A stretch of 64,000 bases of DNA. Source: Dasypus novemcinctus. Its lineage: Eukaryota; Chordata; Mammalia; Cingulata; Dasypodidae. A program made the position numbers and the translations under genes. Where the stretch lies: positions 115,127,263-115,191,262 of the forward strand of contig NC_080677.1 of NCBI RefSeq assembly GCF_030445035.2, given 5' to 3'. The notes beneath the pieces were generated by a model. The model did not search any database. It was not told where the DNA came from and saw only the letters and a list, made by a program, of their open reading frames with translations. Positions 11,969-23,004 of the stretch are shown one piece after another. The stretch's first letter is position 1; every line of letters begins with the position of its first letter.

Positions 11969-12402
11969 CCTTGTAGGATTCTCTAGGGAAACAGAATCAA
12001 CAGGAGATATCTGTGAATAGGATGAGATTTATGATTCTCTCATGTGACCATGGAGATGCACAAGTCCAGGTTCCACAGGGAGGCTGCAAACCAGGGGCTC
12101 TGATGAAAGTTCGATGAAGGTCCTTTCTTAGTTGGCTGTCCAAAGACAAGCTGGAAAATTCTCTCTGAATGCTGAAATCACTTCCCCTTTTAAGACATTC
12201 AACTGATTGGATAGAACATCACTCATTGCTGACCGCAATCTTCCTGGTTGATTGTAGATGTAATTAGCCATCTATGCAATAAACTCACTGATGACTAAAG
12301 TCCATAAATGTCCTTTATTACAATTATCCCAGTGATTGCTTGACCAAACAAATGGGCACATTTACCTGGCCAAGCTGACAAATTAGCCTAACCATCACAG
12401 CC
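11969..12402. repeat. LTR-like interspersed repeat
   Basis: Begins near 'ttctctagggaaacagaatc' and ends 'cctaaccatcaca', the ends expected of a widespread mammalian LTR class. It is about 430 bp, with no internal region and no coding capacity. The family and orientation are not fixed. Confidence 0.5.
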
Positions 12403-12413
12403 CTAAATTAGTG

Positions 12414-12595
12414 TTTCTCAACTAGAGATGATTTTGCCCTTCAGGGAACATTTGGCAATGACTGGAGACAGTTCATTTGTCATAACTGGAGGGGTGCTAT
12501 TTAGTCGGTAAACAGCACACAATGTACAAGACAGCCCTCACAATAAAGAATTACCCAGCCCAAAATGTCAAGAGTGCCCTGTCTGAGAAACCCTG
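12414..12595 (+). repeat. MER20 hAT MITE
   Basis: Nearly full length: 'agtgtttctcaactagagat', 'gggaacatttggcaatgact', 'taactggaggggtgctat', 'caatgtacaagacagccctc', 'gagaaaccctgcc'. The termini form the imperfect inverted repeats of a non-autonomous hAT element. Confidence 0.8.
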
Positions 12596-12599
12596 CCCT

Positions 12600-13158
12600 A
12601 AACTAGGAACAAGTCTGGCCCATTTAAGGAATAGAAAATCAGTGTCTGGGAAACAATGGGCAAAGGATGAGTGGTGGGACATGAGATCAAAGAGGTAGAC
12701 ATGGGCCAGATGACAGACTTAGATTTGATAACGACTCTTTATATTTAGTTTTTGAAGTGCAAAAGCAGGGGAGTGCCTCCATCCAGTTTGCATTCTACAA
12801 TGATACCCTAGCTGCTCCATAGAGACTATTGTCATGGGGCATGAGTGGGAACAGGGAGGCTGTGACAGTCATTCAGGGAAGAATGACAGTGACTTGGAGT
12901 GGAATAGGAGAAGAGGAATTGAACATAAGCAGGCAGCTGGGTAGAACTGATGGGATTTTTCTGATGGGCTGGGATTGTAGGTAGAGGGAAAATGAAAATC
13001 AAAGCTCACTTCTAAGATTTTGATTTGAGCAAAAGGATGAGTGGAGGTACAATTTACTGTGATGAGAAGACTGGGGAAGACTGGTTTTTACAGAAGAAAT
13101 AATAGAATTGCATACTAAGGAAATAGGTAAGGTAGTGGATGAGGATTTAGCTGCCATC
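12600..13158. repeat. Ancient LINE-like sequence, family unassigned
   Basis: Purine-rich text such as 'gaggctgtgacagtcattca' and 'tgatttgagcaaaaggatg' resembles an old dispersed mammalian repeat also seen at 50.9-51.5 kb. No coding remains. Confidence 0.35.
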
Positions 13159-13258
13159 TTGTTTATCACATGACTGTTTGAAATAGTTGCAAACAACCTA
13201 ATAATTCATTAACGGGATTAGTTAATTATGAAATTAGTATAAAATATTACAGAAACTA

Positions 13259-13676
13259 GGAAATGGACTTGACCCAGTGGATAGGGTGTCCGTCTACCGC
13301 ATGGGAGGCTCGAGGTTCAAACCCCGGGCCTCCTTGACCCGTGTGGAGCTGGCCCATGAGCAGTGCTGATATGTGCAAGGAGTGCCATGCCATGCAGTGC
13401 TGTCCCCGTGTAGAGGAGCCCCATGCGCAAGGAGTGTGCTCCGTAAGGAGAGCCGCCCAGCGCGAAAGAAAGTCCAGCCTGCTCAGGAGTGGCGCCACAC
13501 ACACAATTGACACACAAGATGGCGCAACAAAAAGAAACACAGATTCCCGTGCTGCTGACAATAACAGAAGTGGACAAAGAAGAACACACAGCAAATGGAC
13601 ACAGACAGCAGACAATACAATGGGGGGGGGTTTCGAGGGGAAGAGGAGAGAAATAAATAAAAAATAAACCTTTAAA
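13259..13676 (+). repeat. DAS-type SINE with perfect 18-bp TSD
   Basis: Full-length plus-strand copy. A-box region 'ttgacccagtgg' is at 13269-13280 and B box 'ggttcaaaccc' at 13314-13324, the internal RNA polymerase III promoter of a tRNA-derived SINE. The tail ends in A-rich sequence near 13676. The 18-bp TSD (beginning 'aaaatattac') is identical at 13241-13258 and 13677-13694, so insertion is recent relative to its neighbours. It sits inside an old L1 3' end. Confidence 0.93.
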
Positions 13677-13784
13677 AAAATATTACAGAAACTAATCTAT
13701 TAACATGGAAATATGGTCACAATGCATTAAGTGAAAAGTGATTATAAAATAGTATGTTCAGCATGATCCTATTGGGTTCTTATT

Positions 13785-13965
13785 TCTTTTTTTTTCACTT
13801 ATGTAACCACTTCATTTTTTAAATTAACTATTTTTAATATTACATTAAAAATTATGAGGTCCCCATATACCCCCCACCCCCCTCATCCCACTCCTCCCAT
13901 AACCACAACCTCCTCCATCATCATGAGACAGTCATTGCACTTGGTGAATACATCTCTCAGGGGGT
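13785..13965 (-). mobile_element. Short 5'-truncated L1-type 3' tail
   Basis: About 180 bp. The minus strand ends with 'gaggtggttacataagtg' after a 'gacctcataatttttaat' motif, which is shared with the tails at 36.3 and 44.5 kb. It carries the C-rich complement of a G-rich tract at 13869-13883. A severely truncated retrocopy inside older L1. Confidence 0.6.
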
Positions 13966-15174
13966 TCTTATTTCTTATATCAAAATATATACTCCATTAG
14001 GTAGCAATTTAAGTATAGAAGTGAAGCTATAAAAATTCTAGAAGAAAATACGAGTGAATATTTTTATAATCTGGTGTGGTGGAAACCTTGCATAGCATGG
14101 TATTAAAAGCAGAAACCATCAGGGAAAATGGATATTCTTGACAACATAAAAAGTTACACCCCTGGTATGGGGGAAAACCGTAGACTAAGTGGGAAAAAAA
14201 GACAAGAAAAATGGGCAAAATTATTTATGACCAGTATGACAAAGTTCATATCTCTAGTATCTAAATAAATTTTATAAATCAATAAAAGACAAATAGACCA
14301 GCAGAAAAATGGACAAAAATAGGAATAGGGAATTTCTAAAAGAAGAAATTGAAATGACCAATCACCATATGAGAAGTTCCCTCTCTCTGACTATGAAGCA
14401 AATGCTTGTTGAAACAAGTTCACTTTTTACCTATCAGACTGGCAAAGGTTAAAAAAGAAAGAAAATAAAAAGACTAATATTATTCAGTGTAGGAAAAGAT
14501 AAGGGAGAGTAAATTGACACTATTTTTTTTTCAGAATGTAATTTGGTAACATCAAAATTAAAATGTGCTTATTCTTTGGCTAAGCAAGTCTCCTTTTGAC
14601 AATTTAGCCCACATGAATAATTAGACAAGTTCAAATATGTGATATAAGACAGGTAGAACCACATTGTTTGTAATAGTAAAATGTTTGAAATAATTCAAAT
14701 GTTTATCAAAAAGGAAATGCTGAAATTGTGGGGCATAATATGTGATAATTATGCAACTGTTAAAAGGAATGTTGTTGACCTATATGCCCTAATTTAGAAA
14801 AGCATTCATGACATTAAGTAGAAAAAGCAAGTTGCAGAGCAGTATGCATAGTATAATCTCATTTTTTAAAAAATTAAAATCATATATTGGTAGGTATTGT
14901 TTTATGTGTTTAGAAAAAAGATCTGAAAGTCTTAAGCAAAGCTACTCAGTGTTGTCTTCTGTAGTGCGTGGGATTGTGAGGAATTCTTAGTTCCTATTTT
15001 TCACCTTTCTATATTTAATTTTTTAAAACACAGTGACATGTTTCTAAATATGCTTGGTAATATAAATTATACGTCGTATTAGTAAAAGTAGACAACATAA
15101 TGATGAATGTAATATTTCCTCTGTCAAAGTGACATGTGCCTAGAATTTCCACCATTCTCTTCATATCTTAACGA

Positions 15175-15201
15175 AACTATATATATATATATATATATAT
15201 A
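15175..15201. repeat. (TA)n microsatellite
   Basis: A TA dinucleotide run of about 13 units. Confidence 0.95.
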
Positions 15202-18200
15202 AAATAGGAAAGTTAATAAAAGAATGCTTTATTATTTGATAAAGTGTTAAGTAAACACCACATACTTTAGCTCCCACAGGTTCCTGAGATGTAAATGGAT
15301 ATGCCAAGTTGTTACTTTAATAATATAAACTGACACTTTTATAAATCTTTGGATAACACAGAAGCAGCAGAAAACAAAAAGCTGTTTGATTTATGTAAGT
15401 TAGGCAAAGATAAAACAAAACAGCAAAAGACTGAGTAAAGAAAAGAGCAGCTGTGGACTGTAATATTTTACACATTCACTATGCAAAAACAGGCAGTTTT
15501 GGGTAATAAATGGTATTATAAGCCATTTATAATCCTACTAATTTTTCTTTAGTAAGATAGCTATTTAAATCTACTAAGTACTTTTGGAAATAGATATGTA
15601 AATTTTGTATATAAATATGTATACATGTATTTTAAGTAATATATGTTTATATTTGAATTCAAATTCATTCAAATTAGTATTGTTTCAATAAGGAAAAATT
15701 TGAAATAACCTAATGCTTATGTATTTGTGTGTGTGTGTATTCTCTGAGCATATATCTATATCTATGATTAACATCTATATCCATCTCTCTATTTAAACAT
15801 GCATATATATGATAGAAAATAATCAAGGATATGTGTAATGCTAACAGTAGCTGTCTCAAGGTGAGCGTGTTCGTGGCTTTTATTTGTTAATAATGTTCAT
15901 TTTAGTTAGCTGAACTTTATGATTTTTCTGTATTGAGCATATTTGCTTTTATAGTAAGAAAACAAACCCAATTTTATTTTGAAAAAAGGAAGATAAAGCT
16001 AATAAAGACATCTGTGGTGACCTTGTCCAGAGATGTCTCCAAGTAGCAGTAATATTAGGGGAAAACTAGATGACAGTGAAGGAACCATAGATGGCAGATG
16101 ATGAAGAGACAGGTGGTGTAGAAAATTCCTTTACTCTCCAGGGAGGGTGAGGAAAAACATCAGATAAAACTAAAAGCTGGTGTGGAGTCGAGGGGAGGTT
16201 TTCCTCCCTCCCTCTGAGCATGTCCATATATTTCTATGTGGAACATTAGCACTCATGGTGTGTTTTCCTAGAACAATCTTACTTTTGTCTTCCATTATCC
16301 TTTAAATCTGCTCAAGAGTATATTGTCCTTTCTCTGATTCCTCTTAGGGAAAAGAAAGTTCTGAATCACTTTAGGTCACCATGGCAGTCTCAATGAATGT
16401 CTATTTCAAGAAAATAAACAACACTCTGAACTTTACTTAATGTTAAATCTTCTTCCTCTTCCCGGGCTGGTCCCTTGCCATGATGATTGGAGCTGGCATG
16501 GTCCTTGTCTTTCTCCCAACCAGATCTTTCTCCTCATTCCCTGCTCGCTAACTGTGGTCAAAGCCAGGGAGGGAGCTGGTAGAGGGCGAGGGGTGGAGGA
16601 ATGTTACTTCTTGGCTGGGTCTGTGGTAAGATGGCTTTGCCTCTCTGGGCAGACTCTTTCTGGGCATTTCCATGGGTGCTCTGAAAGTTCATCTGAGGCC
16701 CCCTCCAACTGTAACTCCTTAGTGGGTCTTGCCACCACTGTTGCCCCGATCCATCTGCAGTTCTGCCCTCTAGCCCCAACCCTCCACCTAGTACAACCCA
16801 GAGTGCTCCCTCAACCCTGGCTAACCTCTTCCTGAGCAGGATTCTTACATTTGGTCTCCAAGAGGGGAAGTTACTTTCCAGACCAGGCTTCCACCCTATG
16901 TCCCAGGCTGATCTGGCTTTCTCAGGCATGAGCTAGGTAGGCCTCAGTCACTCTAACCTCCAGCTGCAGGGGGCAAATATTAATCTCTCTAAGTGGTTCC
17001 ATTAAATCTCTCTCACGAGGTTTGAGGTGAGGGCCAACATCCCCTTCACCCCTCCATTCTCAGGGGAAAAAAACATTCTAATGGCTCTCCTCAAATGTCT
17101 TCCTCAGAAATCCTCTCTCAATCCCCATTCTTTTGAGCCTTTTTATCCTTCCTTGAGTGAAAGAATTTAAAAATTATAATATTGGTTCTTGGTTATCCTA
17201 CTTTGAAATTCCACCTGGGGACTGGCATATCCTTTAGAATGCAGGTTTGGTCCCACCTCCCAGTTTGACATAAATAGTGATGGGTCAGAACAAATAAAGA
17301 GGAAGAAATTGAAGGAACAATACAGAGAGGCAGAAGGAGATGGGGTCCAACACCTTCATGGAAGAGTTGGTCTTAGAGGGAAGTAAAGGCTGCTTTTCCA
17401 CTGTGACAGGAGGAGGCAATTTTCAGAATAGAGGAAGCAGGCAAGGAGTTGATAGAGCTTCTCTGGCATGGTTTCTATTTTCTTCATGAAATAGACGGCC
17501 AGAAATTTATTGAAGCACAGGAAAAAAGGGAAAAAATCTTGAATGACTTCTTCTGAATCCTTTGTATGATGGAATTTTGAGGAAAATTCCAGTCTAGTTT
17601 CAAGTTATGAAACTCACTACAATGGCATAAGCTGCTGAATTCTTCCTGCTTAGGGAGAAGTCTGGTTTACATTTCTTGGGCTATCAGGAGAGATGATATG
17701 AAGAATGACTACACCAAAAAAAGGAGTGTTACTTGACAAAGGAAGATGAGAACAGTTCCCAAATGCCAGATTCCTCAGTTGAGAGAGGATACTTTTTGTC
17801 TTTGCAAGTCAGGTTTGCATGTCCCCAGACACAAAGCCCCAATTAGCACACGAATCATCCAATTCCACAGCTCACAAAGAGGAAAATGCTGTGAAAGAGA
17901 AGTCCTCTTGTGGTTCTGCAATTACTGACAGGTTTCAGGAACTGGTGGGAGGGAAGGATAAAGTCCTTTGGGCTTGATCAGCTTCAGGACCCCCAAACTC
18001 CTGATTTGTTCAGACTGGGTTAAACTCTCTTGATCTTGTTTCAGAGGAATGCATTTATACCTAGGAACCAGAACTTTTTGATGTCTCCAATACCTCTATA
18101 TCTAGTAAATGGCAAGGGTGATTGGGACTTTATTAAATTGGTATCATGTATCACCAAATGTTACAACAGCTCCTTTAACTGTGAGGAATAAAATGATAAG

Positions 18201-18635
18201 AACTGAAACTAATCTTTTGATGGCAATCCAACATGAGAGTAAGAGGGAAGAGAAATAGCAAATGAAGCATAAGAAACCCCCACATTCTTGCTCAGACTCA
18301 AGGGAAATTTATAGCAATTAAAGAGTGGTAGCTTAAGCAGGTTCCCCATCGCAGCAATCCCTAAAATAAATCTCATGGTGACAGACCAGTCTTATTTAAA
18401 AAATGAGTCCTAAAAAAGAACACTTCTACTGAGGATGGTCATTTTTAATTGTCCCCAAATCTTTCAGTGATTTTCATGGGTGAGTAGATAGGACTAGTTA
18501 TTGGGCCACTAAGAAACCATTTTGTATGCATGAGAAAATAAAAATGAATTTCTAAAGTGTAACTTTGCTTTTTTGCCCTCAGATTTCCCAGCCTAAGACT
18601 TATCACATTGGAGGGACGGGTGGGGTGGGACCCTG
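15202..18635. other. No gene or recognised repeat
   Basis: AT-rich to about 16 kb with a short (TG)n run near 15727-15740. At 16440-16930 there are open frames of 123-131 codons on opposite strands, with a low-complexity Pro/Leu-rich or Arg-rich reading and no domain. I do not treat these as genes. Confidence 0.45.
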
Positions 18636-18637
18636 GC

Positions 18638-18976
18638 CTTGTGCCACAAACTGGGTAGTGGAAAACAACAGAAATTTACTGGTTCACAGTTTCGGAGGCT
18701 AGAGCTCCCAAATCGAATTGTTGGCAGAGCTGTGCTTCCTCTGAAAGCTGTAGGGGAGAGTCCTTCCTTGCCTCTTCACTGCTTTTAGTGGCTTGCCAGC
18801 AACACTGGGTGTTCCTTGGCTTGTGGCAGCAAAACTCTGATTTCTGTCTCACTTGTCACGTGACATTCTCCCTGTGACTGTCCAATTTCCCCCTTCTAAT
18901 GACAGCAGCTGTATTGATTAGAGCCCAACCTAATCCAGTTTGACCTCAACTTTACTACTTACCTCTTTTAAGATCC
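18638..18976 (+). repeat. MLT1-type LTR, partial
   Basis: Contains 'gtgccacaaactgggtagtg', 'tttactggttcacagtttcg', 'ccttccttgcctcttcactg' and 'gtgacattctccctgtgact'. It is cut at 18976 where a second MLT1-type LTR begins. Confidence 0.75.
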
Positions 18977-19487
18977 TGTATTAGTATGCTAGGGCTGCTG
19001 GAATAAAGTGCCACAAACTGTGTGGCTTCAAGCAAAGAACTTTATTGTCTTGCAGTTCTGGAGGTCAGAAGCCTGAAATCCAGGTGTTGGAAGGGCTATG
19101 CCCCCTCTAAAAGCTGTAGGGAGAACTCTGTCCCATGGCTCTCCTGGCTTCGGTTGGTGACTGGCAGTTCTTGGCATGGTTGGCCTGTAGCACTCCATTC
19201 TCTGCCTTACACGTCACATGGCATTCTCCCCAGCATCCCTGTCTGTGTCTCCTCTTCCCTTTTTATCAGGACACCTGTCATATTGGATTAGTGTCTACCT
19301 ACCCTAATTCAGTTGGGCCTGATCTTAACTAATTATACCTGCAAAGACCCTATTTTCAGATAAAAAAAAGTCACATTCACTAATTACATCTTCAAAGACC
19401 TTATTTCCAAATAAAGGTTACATTCTAAGAACCTGGGCTTGGGACTTGAAAGTGTCTTTTTGGGAGACACGAGTCAAACCATAACAG
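18977..19487 (+). repeat. MLT1-type LTR
   Basis: Starts 'tgtattagtatgctagggct' and ends 'gtcaaaccataaca', with TG...CA termini. Internal phrases include 'cattgtcttgcagttctgg'-like text and 'aaagaccctattttcag'. The 'aaagacc(c/t)tatttyca' module occurs twice (about 19342 and 19395), suggesting that its 3' end is followed by the rest of the first, interrupted LTR. Confidence 0.75.
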
Positions 19488-20124
19488 GTGCTGAATATCT
19501 ATGTATGTGTTCTGGATGTGATTTTCTCTGATGGGATGCTGCTGGACTGCAGATTAAAATCTGCAGCCTGAACAAGTAAATGTGTTCTAGTGAATTCTTT
19601 TAAAGAGTCTCCACCTGTAAGGGCAACACCTTAAAGGTAGCGGAAATAAGCTAAAAGAAACAGATTTCCTCAGTAAGGCCCAAGGCTTTTTAATGGCAAT
19701 TCAGTTGAAATCTTCAGTGCTAATTATGATCAGAATTTATTTGGCAGAAAACTTCTGAAGTCTGCTTGCTTGAGTGTCAGGTACTCCATTTTAATGTTGT
19801 AAAATCTTCTAAATAACCACAAAGGCAACTGTTTATCTCAATTGTCACTTAAAATACCTGCTTATGGATACTTGATTATGTGTTTTGAGGTTTGTGATTG
19901 AGAATCTAACACCTGGCTGATTAAGCTGATGTTTGATCATGTTTTGAAATGCAATTTCACTACTTAGTGAGTAGTTCCATGCTGCAGAGCCTTAAGTGGA
20001 TTGAATATCTCAAAACTCTTATTGGTGTTTTAAAAAATAACTATTACAGACTAATAGCTTGTTTTCATTAAAGAGGAAATGAACTTTAAAGTTCTCACAT
20101 CACGACACAATATTGTTCTCTGAG

Positions 20125-20285
20125 ACAGTGGATTTCAAATTGTGGTACAAGGATAACCTGCCTTAGGGTCCTGTCCCCACCCTAGACCTCTTGACTAGGA
20201 ATCTCTGGGGATGGGGCCAACAGATTGACACTTTGAACTAATACCCTAAGTCAAGAAACATTATTTTAAGAGAATGCAGCTGGAT
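20125..20285 (+). repeat. MER5A-like fragment
   Basis: 'agtggatttcaaattgtggt', 'cctgccttagggtcctgtcc' and 'gaatctctggggatggggcc' follow the MER5A order with heavy divergence. Confidence 0.45.
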
Positions 20286-20454
20286 CCTAATGTGGAACAA
20301 GTAGCTTTCTGGGTAGAAACTTTTGGTTCTTTTATTTCTTAGGCAAGCACCATGCTGTCTTGGGACCGAGAACTCACATCACTACTGGCTGATTAGTGAG
20401 CTCCTGTGCACAGGAGTTTAAGAGGCAAGTGGGATGTGCCCTTAGAGCCATAGT

Positions 20455-20600
20455 GTGGATCTGGGAGGAGCAATAATAGGTACTTACTTTCTCCCCCTTC
20501 ATTTTACAAATGAAAAAATTGAGGCCCAGAAAAGTGAAGGGATGGCTTGAAGATCACACAATGTAGAGTTGAGACTAGACCCCAGGTCTCTTAGTCCCTG
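20455..20600 (+). repeat. MIR SINE fragment
   Basis: Contains 'cattttacaaatgaaaaaat', 'gaggcccagaaaagtgaag' and 'gatcacacaatgtagagttg', the MIR core and 3' region. Confidence 0.8.
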
Positions 20601-21039
20601 CTTATTGCTCTTGTTCCCAAATCACTGAAGTGAGAAACTAAAAGGCCAGACCTCTGGACACCTTGTGTTGGCCTCTGGGCCCTTTCCTCCTGCTGTGTGC
20701 CCAGAGGCTGCCCTGCATCAAAGAGCTCCCTGATCTGTGGCTTCCAGGTGGGTTTGCCAATGGGAAGCACCAGCAGGAGACAAGGAGAAGAGCCCGTCAG
20801 GGTGGAGATGGTGGTGAGCTTACCCAAGTGTCCCATTGCGTTTGGTGAGGGGAGTACAGTGACCAACATCACAGTTTGCCTGGACTGAGGGTTTTCCAAG
20901 GATTTGGGATTTTCAGTATTAAAACCAGGATCATCCAGGCAAACTGGAATACACACGGAGAAGCTCATTAAAAATTGCCAAGAGGAAAACTAGAGGGAGC
21001 TCAGGATCTTGGTTAATAACCAGGGAAGTATAATTGCTG

Positions 21040-21620
21040 TTGCTCTTTAAAAAAAATCCATTTACTTGTCTATTTCATTTTTAAAAAGGAGGTAACTTAA
21101 TACATGATGCAAAATTCAAAAGTTTTAAAGGCTTATGTCGATAACTGGGTTTTTCTCCACCCTTGGCCTCCATCTGTTCTCTCTTCATTTCTCTTGTGTA
21201 TTCTTCCAAAGATATTTCATACATATTTAAGTATACAAACATTACTTAAGATGTCCAAATGGTTGCATGCTGTACAGTGTTCTTCACCTTGATTTTTTCA
21301 CTTAGTCTATCTTTGAGATTGCTCAACAGCAGTGCATAGTGAACTGCTGAGTTCTTTTAAGTGGTTGCATAAAATTCCTTTGTCTGGATTTACTGTCATT
21401 TATTTAGCAAGTCATCTATTATTGGACTTTGAGTTTGCTTCTAATTCAGTGCCATTATTAACACAAAGCTGCAATGAATATCCTTAGGTGTCTGTCATTT
21501 CACACGTGTGAGAATAAATTACAAGAAGTGGAATTTCTAGGTCAAAGGGAACAGGTATTTACAATTGTGAGAGTCAATGTCAAATTTTCCTCCATAGAGG
21601 TTTACACTTCTATCAATAGT
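21040..21620 (-). mobile_element. Old L1 3' end, antisense
   Basis: Plus-strand text 'aagctgcaatgaatatcctt', 'gtggaatttctaggtcaaag' and 'ttccatttgagattgctcaa'-like phrases are the reverse complement of old L1 3' UTR sequence. No coding potential. Confidence 0.65.
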
Positions 21621-22600
21621 AGCGAAAGGCGCCTGATTCCTCATGGCTTCACCAGACACACGCACACTCTTAATCAGCTAAGGTCAAGTCCTGATCAGGC
21701 AAACCCTATTTTTTTGCTCGTCAATCAGCTCCTCTCCCATTTTACTTCCTAACTGATCTCTATCCAGCTACCAAGGCAAAACTGTCCTCTAGTCAGAGCC
21801 ATTTCCTGCCTCTTTTGCTGCTTTTGCTGAGTCAGCTCATTAGCCTTAATTGTCTTCAAAAGGATCCCCAGCTGTGTCATTCTTTCTGGACCTGTGGAAT
21901 TATGGGAAATGCTGTCAAAACCAGGGGTATGTCTGTCGGGACAGAGTGAGGTCTGTGCAACCAGTAGCCAAAGCTGCAAACTAGAGAACAGATCAGCAGT
22001 TTTGGTCTGAAAGTAGGTCAAATGCAGAAAGGTGGTGAGCATCACACCAGAGCAGCCATGTCAGAGTTCAGTTATCCTTCTAATATCCACAATCACTTGG
22101 GAGCACACAGGACATCTTCGTGGACACTTGGATTTCCTGATTCAACTATCCACCATCCATAGCTCCCATCTCCAAACATTTTATATTTGTCGCGCGCTGG
22201 AGGTAACCAGGGGTGTGCTGGAGTCAACTGGAGCTTGCGTGTGTGAGCTGATTGCTAATTGTCTAAGAATCTTCTGAGCCAGTTGTTAAACCTGCTGATG
22301 TGTCGTAAACTTACAATTAAATATGTTTATTAGAACCAAAAGTAGTAAGTACTCAAAATGCATCAATTCTTAATTATTTTACTACATTTTACCTATGCTC
22401 TTCAGCTTATTTACCTGTATTGTACCTGTATGGTAGAAATACTATCTAACGGTGGGCTACTGTGTGTCTCTTCCAACATCGTGGTCATGTTGGGAGTTTA
22501 ACATCGGTCATGGTGAGAGTATTTGCACCACAGAAATTGAAAACTTTTACAAATGAATGCTTGAGTTATTGTTTTGTTGATTGTCTAGACTTAAGTGAAG
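21621..22600. other. No gene or recognised repeat
   Basis: Unique-looking sequence with only short frames. The part after about 22480 may belong to the hAT-derived fragment that follows. Confidence 0.4.
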
Positions 22601-22634
22601 AAAATGTTAAAGCACATTAAACTTCAAAGTCTAT

Positions 22635-22890
22635 CATGACTAGTGCTAAAGCTGAAAGAAAATTCAGTATAATGAATATAATTTGTACAATTATACAATT
22701 TGTGAGAAATTGTCAGTAGATTTCATTGGATTTCATGACAAATTTATTGGGAAAAACAGATAACACATTGAAATGTGACTCCATTTATCAAATCTTGGTT
22801 GAACTTGGTTGACTATAGATACAAGACTGGCAAAAATCAACAAAAGCCTTTTGAGAGAATCAACAGATTATATGGAGCTTACAATAAAGA
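22635..22890 (+). pseudogene. Decayed hAT-type transposase C-terminal fragment
   Basis: At 22636-22689 one frame reads 'MTSAKAERKFSIMNIICT'. This matches the E-R-x-F-S-x-(M/L)-N signature of the C-terminal dimerisation region of hAT transposases and of host proteins derived from them. After a frameshift, the frame from 22775 reads 'TPFIKSWLNLVDYRYKTGK', matching the conserved tail ('TP(F/Y)(V/I)K.WL') usually about 30-40 residues further on. In the family this region holds the RNase-H-like domain's last helices and mediates dimerisation. No N-terminal BED finger or catalytic core is visible nearby, and the frame is broken, so it is a dead fragment of a DNA transposon or of a processed copy of a hAT-derived gene. 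Confidence 0.55.
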
Positions 22891-22982
22891 CTACCATGAA
22901 TTTTGTGTAAGCTGTTTGATACACATCCTTTATAGCAATAAAATTTACAATATCCCTGTGTGTGTGTGTATATGTAGTAGTT

Positions 22983-23004
22983 TTTTGTTTTTTTTTTTTT
23001 TTTA
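22983..23004. repeat. T-rich low-complexity run
   Basis: A T tract interrupted by one G, preceded by a short (TG)n run (about 22957-22970). It may mark a retroposon tail on the minus strand, but no TSD is obvious. Confidence 0.6.

Larger units (their letters stand above)
13160..15060 (+). mobile_element. Old L1 3' end(s), sense orientation
   Basis: Plus-strand text matches the 3' region of old L1 elements twice. About 13170-13780 (interrupted by the SINE) includes 'gaaatagttgcaaacaacct' and 'cattaagtgaaaagtgatta'. About 13990-14880 includes 'gacaacataaaaagttacac', 'aaatagaccagcagaaaaat', 'gagaagttccctctctctga' and 'gtagaaaaagcaagttgcag'. Many stops are present. This is probably two fragments rather than one. 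Confidence 0.65.

Noticed and set aside
13259..13340. A functional tRNA gene
   Set aside because: A and B boxes are present, but they belong to a SINE head followed by the SINE body and A-rich tail; no cloverleaf-compatible mature tRNA is evident.
15175..15201. CRISPR-like or satellite array
   Set aside because: It is a simple TA dinucleotide run; no array of spaced direct repeats exists in the window.
16440..16929. Overlapping plus and minus frames of 131 and 123 codons
   Set aside because: Opposite-strand pair without homology, splice context or CpG island; chance in a GC-richer patch.
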